NCBI RefSeq assembly: GCF_014905555.1
Contig: NZ_BNGS01000013.1
Location: 124,001 to 188,000 of the forward strand
Reading direction: 5' to 3'
From: Streptomyces sp. Y2F8-2
GTDB lineage: Bacteria > Actinomycetota > Actinomycetes > Streptomycetales > Streptomycetaceae
Length of the DNA stretch: 64,000 nt
Below are positions 15,054 through 24,100 of the stretch, in pieces; within the stretch, counting starts at the first letter, position 1; each line of letters opens with the position of its first letter. The position numbers and the translations under genes are program-made. Below the pieces are notes generated by a model, which saw nothing but the letters and a program-made list of their open reading frames with translations, did no database searches and was not told where the DNA came from.

Positions 15054-15914
15054 TCAGCCCTCCGCCACGACGAGGACGAGCGGGATGTCGTCGCACGGCA
15101 CGAGCCGCAGCCCCTGGTGGCGGCCCGGTCGCGCGTCGGCGAGGAGGGCTCCGAAGTCGGGGCCCTTGGTCAGGGAGCCGACCAGGTGGGCCGGGTCGGC
15201 CGAAGCCGCCACCCGGCCGCGGGCGTTGACCAGGTGGGCAGGTGCGGGCAGCCGTCGCAGCAGGGGCATCACGGCCGCCTCGAAGTGCCGCAGATACACG
15301 TCGGCGGCGGCGACCCCGGCGAAGCGGCCCTCGACGTGGACCGGCGCGGACAGGGTCAGGCTGTACTCGTCGGAGCAGAGGTAGTCGACGTAGGGCCCGG
15401 CGACCGCGCGGCGGCCGGTGTCGCGGGGCAGGGCGAACCAGTCCCAGTGCGTGTAGTCGGAGTACGCCGACTGCCGCGGGTCCAGATCGAGCAGCAGCGG
15501 GCGTACCGAGCCGTCGGCGCGGGTCTGCCACCACTCAAGCCAGGCCGGGACGTCGGTGAGCAGACCGGGTGCCGCGATGAAGCCCACCCCGGAGACCAGC
15601 TCCTGCCGGGCGAGGTGGAGATGCAGCCCGGGGCGCAGCGCCGCGAGGTCGGCGGTCGCCGGACGGCGGCCCCGGGCGCCGATGCGGGTCAGCAGCGCCG
15701 TGGTGTCGGCGCGGACCTGGGCGACGGTGTCGAAGACGGCCTCCAGGGTGCCGCGCACCCTGGCCGCGACACCCTTGTCCGTGACCGGATCGAGGAGTGC
15801 GGTAGCCGCGCCCGTACGGCTGCTACCGAGGCTCGCGGCCGTGCTCGGACCCGTCGGGGCGGGGGACGGGACGAGGCAGGGCGAGGAGCCGGGCTGCTTC
15901 AGGGAGTCGGACAT
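15054..15914 (-). CDS. Cache-domain protein
   Basis: A 286-residue protein that reads as a PDC/Cache sensor fold: GLHLHLARQELVSGVGFIAA then WLEWWQTRADGSVRPLLLDLD, YTHWDWFALPRDTGRRAVAGPYVDY and LTLSAPVHVEGRFAGVAAADV are typical for Cache domains of actinobacterial ligand-sensing proteins. There is no clear signal peptide and no kinase, HTH or methyl-accepting domain, so it is a lone sensor domain. The ATG at 15914 lacks a Shine-Dalgarno sequence. It is divergent from a polyamine-type binding protein, suggesting a shared ligand or regulation. Confidence 0.75.
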   Translation of the reverse strand: MSDSLKQPGSSPCLVPSPAPTGPSTAASLGSSRTGAATALLDPVTDKGVAARVRGTLEAVFDTVAQVRADTTALLTRIGARGRRPATADLAALRPGLHLHLARQELVSGVGFIAAPGLLTDVPAWLEWWQTRADGSVRPLLLDLDPRQSAYSDYTHWDWFALPRDTGRRAVAGPYVDYLCSDEYSLTLSAPVHVEGRFAGVAAADVYLRHFEAAVMPLLRRLPAPAHLVNARGRVAASADPAHLVGSLTKGPDFGALLADARPGRHQGLRLVPCDDIPLVLVVAEG

Positions 15915-16299
15915 GACCGCGACCGTATACGTCCGATTCGCCTCGCCGCATCTTGACTCAGCGTCAACTTTATCGCCCCTCCAGAAGTTGAACCGGACGG
16001 CGACGCTCCGTAAGGTGTTGGCCACACCGTCGCCCGAAGGCACCACCCCGGCCTGCGGGCGAACCCTGGGCAGGGCCACCGACCCGCCCGCGACCTGGAG
16101 CATTGTCCGTGGACCACCGCACCCTGTGGCGACCGGAGCCGCCCCTGTCATCACGCCGGCCCCATGCGGGCGCGGTGCGCGACCCCACCGCCGTGCCGCT
16201 CGTCCGCGTCGCATCCTGTATGCCCGCGCACCCACTGTCACCCACCGTCACACTTTCACCCCCGATTCCCCCCACTCCCCCACACCCGTGGAGACTTCC
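15915..16299. other. Divergent intergenic region
   Basis: Between the Cache gene and the binding-protein gene. It holds TTGAC-TCAGC-GTCAA at 15953-15967, a small perfect inverted repeat suited to an operator, and TATAC near the leftward start. No gene is supported. Confidence 0.4.
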
Positions 16300-17502
16300 T
16301 TGCGTCTGAACAGATCCTTCAAAACGACGGCCGCCGCCTGTTCCCTTCTGCTCGTGAGTGCCTGCGGATTGTTCGCCGAGTCGAGCGCGTCGTCCTCCTC
16401 GGCCGGCTTCAACCCTCCGGACCTGAAGGCACAGTCGGAACTGGGCCGGACGGAGGGGCAGGTGAATCTGATCTCCTGGGCGGGGTATGTCGAGGACGGG
16501 TCCTCGGACCCGAAGGCGGATTGGGTCACCCCCTTCGAAAAGCAGACAGGATGTCAAGTCCACAACAAAGTGGCGGCCAGCTCGGACGAGATGGTCAAAC
16601 TGATGAAGACCGGCGCCTATGACGCCGTCTCCGCTTCGGGCGACGCCTCCCTCAGGCTCATCGCCTCCGGCGAGGCGGCCCCGGTGAACACGGACCTGGT
16701 GCCCAACTACAAGGACGTCTTCTTCGGACTGAAGAACCAGAACTGGAACTCGGTCGACGGCACGGCGTACGGCATCCCCCACGGCCGCGGCGCGAACCTG
16801 CTGATGTACAACACCAAGGAGGTCTCGCCCGCCCCCGTCTCCTGGTCCGCGGTCTTCGACGACGCGGCCAAGTACAAGGGTCACCTGACCGCTTACGACT
16901 CCCCGATCTACATCGCGGACGCGGCTCTGTACCTGAAGGAGACCCAGCCCGGGCTCGGCATCGAGAACCCCTACGCGCTCGACCAGAAGCAGTTCGAGGC
17001 GGCCGTCGACCTGCTGAAGCGGCAGCGCGCCAACGTGGGCGAGTACTGGAGCGACTACCTGAAGGAGATCGCCGCCTTCAAGAGCGGCGACTCCGTCATC
17101 GGCACCACCTGGCAGGTCATCGCCAACCTCGCCCAGAGCGAGGGCGCCAAGGTGAAGGCCGTGCTGCCGCAGGAGGGCGCCACGGGCTGGTCCGACACCT
17201 GGATGCTCTCGGCCAAGGCGAAGCACCCCAACTGCGCCTACAAATGGATGAACTGGATCATCTCCCCGAAGGTCAACGCGGAGGTCGCCGAGTACTACGG
17301 CGAGGCGCCCGCCAACATCAAGTCCTGCGACCAGACCAGCGACCCTGCCTTCTGCGACACCTTCCACGCCACCGACGAGAGCTACTGGAAGGACATCGCG
17401 TTCTGGACGACGCCCATCGAGCAGTGCCTCGACGGACGTACGGACGTCAAGTGCGTGCCGTACGCGAAGTGGGTGCAGGCCTGGACCGAGATCAAGGGCT
17501 GA
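16300..17502 (+). CDS. Spermidine/putrescine-type ABC substrate-binding lipoprotein
   Basis: A 400-residue lipoprotein precursor. TTG at 16300 with GGAG 6 nt upstream gives a signal peptide ending in LLLVSAC (lipidated Cys at about 22). The mature part is PotD-like: VNLISWAGYVEDG, FEKQTGCQVHNKVAASSDEMVKLM, DAVSASGDASLRLI, then YGIPHGRGANLLMYNTKEV and later TTWQVIANL, typical of the extracellular binding proteins for polyamines or related cations. No permease or ATPase gene is next to it, so it works with components encoded elsewhere or is an orphan receptor. It may pair with the divergent Cache-domain gene. Confidence 0.88.
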   Translation: MRLNRSFKTTAAACSLLLVSACGLFAESSASSSSAGFNPPDLKAQSELGRTEGQVNLISWAGYVEDGSSDPKADWVTPFEKQTGCQVHNKVAASSDEMVKLMKTGAYDAVSASGDASLRLIASGEAAPVNTDLVPNYKDVFFGLKNQNWNSVDGTAYGIPHGRGANLLMYNTKEVSPAPVSWSAVFDDAAKYKGHLTAYDSPIYIADAALYLKETQPGLGIENPYALDQKQFEAAVDLLKRQRANVGEYWSDYLKEIAAFKSGDSVIGTTWQVIANLAQSEGAKVKAVLPQEGATGWSDTWMLSAKAKHPNCAYKWMNWIISPKVNAEVAEYYGEAPANIKSCDQTSDPAFCDTFHATDESYWKDIAFWTTPIEQCLDGRTDVKCVPYAKWVQAWTEIKG

Positions 17503-17549
17503 GCGGGGCTCTGAAGGGCGTCCGTCGTGCCGCCTCGGCGCGGCGGACC

Positions 17550-19037
17550 TCACGCCGGTGGGGCTTTCGCGGTCGCGCGCTGGTGACGGGCGAGCGCATG
17601 CCCGATGTCACGGGTCGCCGGGTACAGCCGCAGATACAGGTCGTAGAGGTCGTCGTAGCGGGACCGCAGGCCGGTGTCGGGAGCGACGCGCTCGCGCACC
17701 GGGTTCCAGCTGTCGATGTCGGTCTCACCGATCGCGCTCGCCGCCAGGAACGCGGCACCGTAGCTGGCGCCGAGCGTGACGGTCCTGATCTCCTGTTCGA
17801 GGCCGGTGACATCGGAGACGATACGGGTCCACAGGCCGCCGCGGGTGCCTCCGCCGACGGCGACCACCCGGCGGATGTCGGCACCGGCGGCGCGCATCGC
17901 CTCCACGTTGTGCCGTACGCCGAACGCGGTGGCCTCCAGCGCGGCGCGGTAGAGGTCGCCGCGGGTGTGCTCCACGGTCAGTCCGGCGATCACTCCCCGG
18001 GCGTCCGGGTCGGCGACCGGGGTCCGCTCCCCCGCGAAGTAGGGCAGCATCAGCAGGCCCCCGGCGCCGGCTCCGGACGCCTCTGCCTCGGCGAGCAAGG
18101 CGTCCGGGTCGCCCTCCCCGAGCAGGTCCCGCAGCCAGTCGGTGATCACCCCGGAGGTGGCCATACCGCCCGCGAGGCTGCGCGTTCCCGGCAACGCGCC
18201 GACGGTGCTCCACAGTTCGGGCACGAGCAGCCGCTCCGACACGGTGTTGATGAGGAACATGGTGCTGCCATACATGAGCATCAGGTCGCCGGTGTGCTGG
18301 GCGCCGACGCTCAGCGCCTCCGACCAGGCGTCGATCGTCCCCGTGACGACCGGGATGCCGGCAGGGAGGCCGGTGGCCGCGGCCGCGTCGGCGGTCACCT
18401 GGCCGGCGATGTCACCGGGCCAGCGCAGGGGCGGCAACTCCAGGTCCGGTGCGATGCGGCGCGCCCAGGGCCGGTACCAGTCCTGGGCGTTGGAGTCGTA
18501 CAGCGGCACGGACTGGCTCGCCGAGTGGTGGTCGAGGACGTAGCGGCCGGTGAGCCGGTTGACCAGGTAGGAGCTGGGCATGTACAGCCGCCGCGCGCGG
18601 GCGGCGACATCGGGGCGGTGCTCCGCGAGCCAGGCGATCTTGGGGCCCACCGCCTGGGTGGACAGCAGGGATCCGCAGCGACGCAGGACGGCGTCGCGGC
18701 CCAACTCGGCGTTCAGACGGGCGATCTGAGCGGTGGCGCGGGTGTCGACGCCGTAGAGGATCGCCGGGTGCAGCGGGGTGTCCGTGTCGTCGGCGAGGGC
18801 GACGCAGGGGCCCATGCCGCTGACGCCGACCGCGTCCACGACGGTGCCGGGAGCCAGCAGTTCATGGGCGAGTGAGACGAACTCGTCCCACCAGACGCGC
18901 GGGTCCATCTCGACATGGCCGGGTGTGGGACGGCTGACCGTGTGCGGGCGCGTGGCCGTGCGCAGAACCGTTCCGTCCTCGTCGACCAGCACCCCTTTGC
19001 CGCTGGACGTTCCGATGTCGACACCGAGCACCGTCAT
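17550..19037 (-). CDS. FGGY-family carbohydrate kinase
   Basis: A 495-residue sugar kinase of the xylulose/gluconate-kinase group. The phosphate loop VLGVDIGTSSGKGVLVDEDG is at the very N-terminus; GVSGMGPCVALADD, the FGGY signature region (GAGAGGLLMLPYFAGERTPV) and AVGGGTRGGLWTRIVSDVTG (adenosine motif) follow in order. It phosphorylates a sugar or polyol with ATP in the cytoplasm. ATG at 19037 has GGGAGGA 10 nt upstream and starts at the conserved strand; an ATG at 19082 would add 15 residues. No isomerase, transporter or regulator is adjacent, so substrate is unknown. Confidence 0.88.
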   Translation of the reverse strand: MTVLGVDIGTSSGKGVLVDEDGTVLRTATRPHTVSRPTPGHVEMDPRVWWDEFVSLAHELLAPGTVVDAVGVSGMGPCVALADDTDTPLHPAILYGVDTRATAQIARLNAELGRDAVLRRCGSLLSTQAVGPKIAWLAEHRPDVAARARRLYMPSSYLVNRLTGRYVLDHHSASQSVPLYDSNAQDWYRPWARRIAPDLELPPLRWPGDIAGQVTADAAAATGLPAGIPVVTGTIDAWSEALSVGAQHTGDLMLMYGSTMFLINTVSERLLVPELWSTVGALPGTRSLAGGMATSGVITDWLRDLLGEGDPDALLAEAEASGAGAGGLLMLPYFAGERTPVADPDARGVIAGLTVEHTRGDLYRAALEATAFGVRHNVEAMRAAGADIRRVVAVGGGTRGGLWTRIVSDVTGLEQEIRTVTLGASYGAAFLAASAIGETDIDSWNPVRERVAPDTGLRSRYDDLYDLYLRLYPATRDIGHALARHQRATAKAPPA

Positions 19038-19197
19038 GCGTTCCCGTCCTCCCGCATCGAGACATCGCACTTCCCGGGACATCGTTCCCCGCTTCGCCGC
19101 CGATCACCGGTCGAACGGGAGAAGCCGGGGCTCAGCGGCGTGGCGTCGGCCCAGGAGGACCCCGCAGAAGGGGCGTGTCGGCGTCTGCGCGGCCGGG

Positions 19198-21024
19198 TCA
19201 GACGTCCGCGGGTGCGGGCGTCGCCGGCAGCCGCAGGGTGAAGACCGAGCCGGTGCCGACCTCTGAGGTGACCGTGACGGTTCCGCCGTGGGCCGTGGTG
19301 AGCTGGCGGACGATGGGGAGTCCGAGACCGCTGCCGCCGGTGCGCCGGCTGCGGGACTTCTCCGCTCGCCAGAACCGGTCGAAGACGTGAGGCAGGTCCT
19401 CGGGTGCGATCCCGCTGCCGGTGTCGGCGACCTCGAAGACCGTACTTGCGTCCTCCGCGCGGGCGACGATCGTGATCACGCCGTCGGCCGGGGTGTGGCG
19501 GATCGCGTTGGAGACCAGGTTCCCGAGCGCCTGCCGCATCCGGACGGGGTCGGCGTCCAGCCACGGGTCGCCGTCCACCCGGGTGACCAGGCGGATCCCG
19601 GCGGTGTCGGCGGCGACCTTGTGGGCGGCGGCCACCTGGGCGAGGAGTTCGGCGGCGCGGACGGGTTCGCGGTGCAGCCGCAGGGTGCCCGCGTCGGCCG
19701 CGGCGAGGTCCTGGAGGTCGTCGATGACCCGCTGCAGGATCAGGGCCTCCTCGTGCAGCGAGGCCAGCAGTTCGGCGTCGGGGGCGACGGCGCCGTCGCG
19801 GGTCACTTCCAGCCAGCCGCGGATGTTGGTGAGCGGGGTGCGAAGCTCATGGGCGACATCACTGACCATCGCCCTGCGCTGCGCCTCGAGACGTTCGCGG
19901 CGCTCGGTCAGCGCGTTGAACGCCTCGGCGAGGATCCCGGTCTCGTCGCGGGTGGTGACGGGCACGCGGACGTGCCGGTCGGGCGGCTGCTGTGCGGCAT
20001 GGGTGAGCGCACGCAGCGGTCGTACGAGCCGGGTGGCGACAACGGCGGTGACGGCCACGGTCAGGGCGAGGACGAGTCCGGTCACCGCGACGACCTTGGC
20101 CTTGTTGGCGGGCGACATGTCGAAGCGGGGCAGGGTGCCGCCGCCGGTGCCGAGGAACAGTTCGGCCGCCGGAGCGACGTAGGGGTCGAGTTGCCGGCGA
20201 CGGGCCTGGGCGATGCAGTCGCCGCCCTTGGGTTCCGCCGCCGTGGGCCGCGCGTTCCCCGCCTTCCTGGCGGGGAGGTAGCTCAGTTCGACGCCCTTGA
20301 CGGTGAAAGCCACCGAGAGGGGCAACTGCCAGAGCATACCCTCCCGCTTCAGACACGCCCCGACCAGGCTCGTCACTGCGGCAATGGCCTTCTCCTCGGT
20401 GGGCGTCGGGGTGTTCAGCCTTCCGTCGGCGCACTCGGCCGACACATGGGCGTCGGAATCGGCTCCGTCCGCGCCCGTCAGCACGGACCGGCCGCTCGGC
20501 GCGGTCTCGAGCGTCGCCTCGTAGCCGCCGCGCCGGTAGCACGCCTGCCGCACCAGGGCGAGCTTCCGCACCCGTGCACGCTCGTTCGCCGTCAGCCGGT
20601 ACGGTCCCACCGCCCGGGGATCGATGCCGCTCAGCTGCGCCCCGGGTTCCGAGTACGTGTCGGTGCGCAGCGGGTCGACGGTGGCGGCGGCCTGCGGCGG
20701 CAGGGAGGTGCCGTGGCGCGCGGAGTCGGCGATCAGGACCCGGTCGGGCGTGGTCAGGGCGATGCGCCGGCGGGTGCGGGCGGACAGCGCGCGTACGGTG
20801 GCCTCGACGCCGGACCAGTCGGTGTGCGTGGCGGCGTATCCGCTCAACTGCCGCAGGATCTCCGTGTCGTCGGCGAGTGCCCGGCCCTGTTCCTCCTGGA
20901 TGGCTCGGGTGGTGGTCTGCACCGCCAGCCACGCGGTGGCCGCCACCGAGCACATGGCGATGAGCACCGAGGTGACCATCAGCCGGACGAGGAGGCTCTT
21001 GCGCAGCGGTATGCCACGGCTCAC
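19198..21024 (-). CDS. Membrane sensor histidine kinase
   Basis: A 608-residue kinase. It starts with GTG overlapping the regulator's stop by 4 nt. A first membrane span (LLVRLMVTSVLIAMCSVAATA, about 10-30) and a second (VVAVTGLVLALTVAVTAVVA, about 318-337) bound an unusually long ~290-residue extracellular domain with several cysteines (RQACYRRGGY, SAECADGRL, LVGACLKRE, GGDCIAQA). HAMP, then the H-box MVSDVAHELRTPLTNIRGW, N-box LGNLVSNAIRHTP, G1/F/G2 boxes (VADTGSGIAPEDL, GGSGLGLPIV) follow. It autophosphorylates and passes phosphate to the OmpR regulator encoded just upstream. The signal is not evident; the Cys-rich sensor may detect redox or cell-wall stress. Confidence 0.93.
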   Translation of the reverse strand: MSRGIPLRKSLLVRLMVTSVLIAMCSVAATAWLAVQTTTRAIQEEQGRALADDTEILRQLSGYAATHTDWSGVEATVRALSARTRRRIALTTPDRVLIADSARHGTSLPPQAAATVDPLRTDTYSEPGAQLSGIDPRAVGPYRLTANERARVRKLALVRQACYRRGGYEATLETAPSGRSVLTGADGADSDAHVSAECADGRLNTPTPTEEKAIAAVTSLVGACLKREGMLWQLPLSVAFTVKGVELSYLPARKAGNARPTAAEPKGGDCIAQARRRQLDPYVAPAAELFLGTGGGTLPRFDMSPANKAKVVAVTGLVLALTVAVTAVVATRLVRPLRALTHAAQQPPDRHVRVPVTTRDETGILAEAFNALTERRERLEAQRRAMVSDVAHELRTPLTNIRGWLEVTRDGAVAPDAELLASLHEEALILQRVIDDLQDLAAADAGTLRLHREPVRAAELLAQVAAAHKVAADTAGIRLVTRVDGDPWLDADPVRMRQALGNLVSNAIRHTPADGVITIVARAEDASTVFEVADTGSGIAPEDLPHVFDRFWRAEKSRSRRTGGSGLGLPIVRQLTTAHGGTVTVTSEVGTGSVFTLRLPATPAPADV

Positions 21025-21713
21025 CCGCGCTCTCCGCTGAGCTTGTACCCGACGCCGAACACGGTCAGCAGCCGCATCGGACGGCGCGGGTCGGGCTCGA
21101 TCTTCTTGCGCAGGTTCATGATGTGCACATCGATCGCGCGTTCGGTGGAGGCCCGGTCGATGCCGCGGGTGCACTGCAGCAACTGCCGCCGGGAGAAGAC
21201 CCGGTCGGGTTCGGAGACCATGGCGAGGAGAATCTCGTATTCGCCCGGGGTGCAGTTGACGGGCTCGCCGTCGCACAGCACCTCGTGCCTGACCGGGTCG
21301 ATGGAGATGCCCGCCGCCCACACGGCGTGCTGCTGGTCGGCGCTCTGGCGTCCGCTGCGCCTGAGCACCGTGCGGATGCGGGCCATCAACTCGCGCGGGC
21401 TGTAGGGCTTGGTCATGTAGTCGTCCGCGCCGAGCTCCAGGCCGAGCAGGACGTCGTCCTCGGTGGAGCGGGCCGTGAGCATCAGCACGGGGATGTCGTC
21501 GTCGCGGCGCAGCACCCGGCACACGCCGAATCCGTCGATCACCGGCAGCATCAGATCGAGGACGACGAGGTCGGGCCGGTGCCGCCGGACCGCCTCGAGG
21601 GCGGTCCCGCCGTCGTGGACCACGGTAGCGGTGTGGCCCTCCCGCACCAGCGAGAGACGTATCAGCTCGGCCTGCATCTCGTCGTCCTCGGCGACCAGCA
21701 CATGTGCGCACAC
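21021..21713 (-). CDS. OmpR/PhoB-family response regulator
   Basis: A 230-residue regulator. Receiver domain: acidic pocket EDDE at 9-12, phospho-acceptor Asp at about 53 (VVLDLMLP), Thr in LTARS and Lys in TKPYSPRE. A C-terminal winged helix follows: NCTPGEYEILLAMVSEPDRVF and STERAIDVHIMNLRKKIEPD with FGVGYKL at the end. The GTG start is set by family length. It precedes its kinase with a 4-nt overlap, so they are translationally coupled. An L,D-transpeptidase gene lies 116 nt upstream on the same strand. Confidence 0.95.
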   Translation of the reverse strand: MCAHVLVAEDDEMQAELIRLSLVREGHTATVVHDGGTALEAVRRHRPDLVVLDLMLPVIDGFGVCRVLRRDDDIPVLMLTARSTEDDVLLGLELGADDYMTKPYSPRELMARIRTVLRRSGRQSADQQHAVWAAGISIDPVRHEVLCDGEPVNCTPGEYEILLAMVSEPDRVFSRRQLLQCTRGIDRASTERAIDVHIMNLRKKIEPDPRRPMRLLTVFGVGYKLSGERG

Positions 21714-21829
21714 GCGGCCGATGCTAGGCGCAACGAACCGTGGACGGCCCGTGGACGGCCCGCGAAGAGGGCCTTCCCACAGGCTGACAGCTTCCTGACA
21801 TCCGTGTGCGGATCCGGCCGCGGGGCGGT

Positions 21830-22582
21830 TCAGCGCGCCAGGGACGGGGCGTCGCCCATCACGACCACCGGGTGCCGATCCGGGTCCAGAGCGCGCAGCA
21901 GCGCCGTCATGTCGGCCTCCTTCAGGGTGACGCAGCCGTGGGTGGGGCCGCCGTGGTCGACGTGGAACCAGATGCCTCCACCCCGGCTGCCCCCGAGCGG
22001 GCGGGTCCAGTCACGCGGTGAGGTGCCCGGCTTGCGGTTGTAGTTGATGGCCACCACGTAGTCGAAGGCGCCGGCGAGGGACTCGCCATCGAAGCCCGTG
22101 CCGAGGGCGGTGAAGCCGTGGGAGTGGTCGTACGGCAGCCGGGTGCCGGGGTCGGGCAGGCGCCCTCCGGCATCGGTGAGAGCGTAGACGCCGATCGGTG
22201 AGCGCAGGTCACCGGACACGTGGTGGTCGGTCCAGCCCTTCAGGGCGTTGTGCGCGGGCCACTGCCGGCCGGCCTTCCAGCCGGAGTCGGTCCGCTCGTA
22301 CAACACGACGGCGGAATCGGACGAGTTCCTGCCCTTCCCGGTCACCACGACGACCTGGCGGGCGTTCGACGGTATCCCGGCGCGGGTCCTGGGCCCGAGG
22401 CCGGGCAGTTCCCCGGGCGCGTCCGGTGTCGCCGCGGGCGAGGACGCGGGTGCGGGCGTGCCCTCGGCCCCGTCGGCGGCGACGGCCGCGCGCGTCTGTG
22501 CCGCCCCGCCGCCCGAGTGGCACCCGGCCAGCAGCAGGGAGGCGGTGAGCACGGCCGCCGGTACACGTATTGCTGTGATCAT
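21830..22582 (-). CDS. L,D-transpeptidase (YkuD family) lipoprotein
   Basis: A 250-residue lipoprotein precursor: signal ending LLLAGC (Cys at 21), then an Ala/Pro/Ser linker and a YkuD catalytic domain. GKGRNSSDSAVVLYER begins the domain; the active-site segment is IWFHVDHGGPTHGCVTLKEADM with the catalytic Cys in HGCVTL and the preceding His/Gly pattern. Such enzymes make 3-3 crosslinks in peptidoglycan or attach proteins, on the outer face of the membrane. It lies just upstream of the OmpR/kinase pair on the same strand and may be a target or member of that system. Confidence 0.88.
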   Translation of the reverse strand: MITAIRVPAAVLTASLLLAGCHSGGGAAQTRAAVAADGAEGTPAPASSPAATPDAPGELPGLGPRTRAGIPSNARQVVVVTGKGRNSSDSAVVLYERTDSGWKAGRQWPAHNALKGWTDHHVSGDLRSPIGVYALTDAGGRLPDPGTRLPYDHSHGFTALGTGFDGESLAGAFDYVVAINYNRKPGTSPRDWTRPLGGSRGGGIWFHVDHGGPTHGCVTLKEADMTALLRALDPDRHPVVVMGDAPSLAR

Positions 22583-22728
22583 GCTTCGACAGTGACTGAA
22601 ACATGTAAGGAAGTGGTCAGGACGCGACCCGTTCGAACCGAACTGCACATGAACGAACGCCGAGTTGTTGCCGTTTCAGAACAGCCGTGATCTTGGCGGA
22701 GGGGAGCCCTCCGGGACAGGATGCCCGC

Positions 22729-23400
22729 ATGAAGGGTGATCTCTTTTCCAGTGACCACATGGTGCAGCCCGCCGCCGCCCCGGGCATGTCCCTCCAGAAC
22801 GCCAAGTCCATCCGGTACGTCGTCGGCGGCGAGATGTTCGCACGGCAGGGCTCGATGGTCGCCTACCGCGGTGACCTGAGGTTCGAGCGCAAGGGCCAGG
22901 GCGTCGGCGGAATGCTCAAGCGGGCGGTCACCGGTGAGGGGCTGCCGCTGATGTCCGTGCGCGGGCAGGGCGAGGCGTGGTTCGCGCACGAGGCGCAGAA
23001 CTGCTTCATCGTGGACGTCGAGCCGGGTGACGAGTTCACCGTGAACGGGCGCAACGTGCTCTGCTTCGACGCGAGCCTGTCGTACGAGATCAAGACCGTG
23101 AAGGGCGCCGGGATCGCCGGCGGCGGGCTGTTCAACAGCTTGTTCACCGGACACGGCCGGCTCGGCCTGATCTGCGAGGGCAATCCGCTGGTGATACCCG
23201 TCTCGCCCGAGCTGCCGGTGTTCGTCGACACCGACGCGGTGGTGGGCTGGACGGCCCGGCTGCACACCTCGCTGCACCGGTCGCAGTCCATCGGCTCGAT
23301 GCTGCGTGGCGGTTCGGGCGAGGCGGTGCAGCTGAAGCTGGAGGGCGAGGGGTACGTCGTCGTACGGCCCAGTGAGCTGACTCCGCAGAAGGAGCACTGA
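22729..23400 (+). CDS. AIM24-family protein
   Basis: A 223-residue soluble protein of the AIM24/DUF124 family: MVAYRGDLRFERKGQGVGGM, LMSVRGQGEAWFA, VEPGDEFTVNGRNVLCFDASLSY and GLFNSLFTGHGRLGLIC are family landmarks (Gly-rich beta-repeat, TRAP-like double-stranded beta-helix). Its bacterial role is unknown. ATG at 22729 follows ACAGGA; an in-frame GTG at 22687 would add 14 residues. It stands alone, divergent from the transpeptidase. Confidence 0.88.
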   Translation: MKGDLFSSDHMVQPAAAPGMSLQNAKSIRYVVGGEMFARQGSMVAYRGDLRFERKGQGVGGMLKRAVTGEGLPLMSVRGQGEAWFAHEAQNCFIVDVEPGDEFTVNGRNVLCFDASLSYEIKTVKGAGIAGGGLFNSLFTGHGRLGLICEGNPLVIPVSPELPVFVDTDAVVGWTARLHTSLHRSQSIGSMLRGGSGEAVQLKLEGEGYVVVRPSELTPQKEH

Positions 23401-23467
23401 CGGAAAGGGGCCCCGCCACCGGAAGGCGACTGAACAGATTTTCGAATCAGCGGAGTACGCTGCCTGT

Positions 23468-24094
23468 ATGGCCACGCACCTCCAGGGCTCGCTGTTCGAC
23501 CAGACCGACGACATCCGCCTCGGCCCGCTCGACGGGCTGCGGCGGACTCAGCTGGGCGCCGGGGCGTGGATCGATGTGCTGCCGGGCTGGCTCAGCGGGG
23601 CCGACGCGCTGTTCGTGCAACTGGCCGAGGAGGTGCCCTGGCGCGCGGAGCGGCGGCACATGTACGACCACACGGTGGACGTGCCGCGACTGCTGGCCTT
23701 CTACCACGCCGGGGACCCGCTGCCGCACCCCGTGCTGGAGGAGGCGCGCGACGCCCTGTCCGCGCACTATGCGGCGGAGCTCGGCGAACCCTTCGTGACG
23801 GCCGGTCTCTGCTACTACCGGGACGGCCGGGACAGCGTCGCCTGGCACGGGGACCGCATCGGCCGGGGCGCACGGGAGGACACCATGGTCGCCATCCTGT
23901 CCGTGGGCGTGCCGCGTGATCTGGCGCTGCGGCCGCGCGGCGGCGGGCAGGCCGTCCGGCGTCCGCTCGGGCACGGGGACCTGATCGTGATGGGCGGCTC
24001 CTGCCAGCGGACGTGGGAGCACTCGATCCCGAAGAGCAGCCGGGCGACCGGGCCCCGGATCAGCATCCAGTTCCGGCCGGCCGGGGTGGGCTGA
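23468..24094 (+). CDS. alkB: AlkB-type 2-oxoglutarate/Fe(II) dioxygenase
   Basis: A 208-residue dioxygenase predicted to repair alkylated bases (1-methyladenine, 3-methylcytosine) by oxidative demethylation. The iron ligands are present: HGD in VAWHGDRIG (His ~127, Asp ~129) and His ~185 in TWEHSIPK. The 2-oxoglutarate ligands are Arg ~197 and Arg ~203 in GPRISIQFR. YYRDGRDSVAWH and GDLIVMGGSCQ match the family. Start ATG with weak upstream GGCCAC context; family length agrees. The start is preceded by a short AT-richer stretch with TACGCTG that may be its promoter. Convergent with the TetR gene. Confidence 0.9.
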   Translation: MATHLQGSLFDQTDDIRLGPLDGLRRTQLGAGAWIDVLPGWLSGADALFVQLAEEVPWRAERRHMYDHTVDVPRLLAFYHAGDPLPHPVLEEARDALSAHYAAELGEPFVTAGLCYYRDGRDSVAWHGDRIGRGAREDTMVAILSVGVPRDLALRPRGGGQAVRRPLGHGDLIVMGGSCQRTWEHSIPKSSRATGPRISIQFRPAGVG

Positions 24095-24100
24095 CCCGGA

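Noticed and set aside
19859..20953. Frame opposite/alternative to the histidine kinase
   Set aside because: Out-of-frame translation of the kinase, without its motifs.
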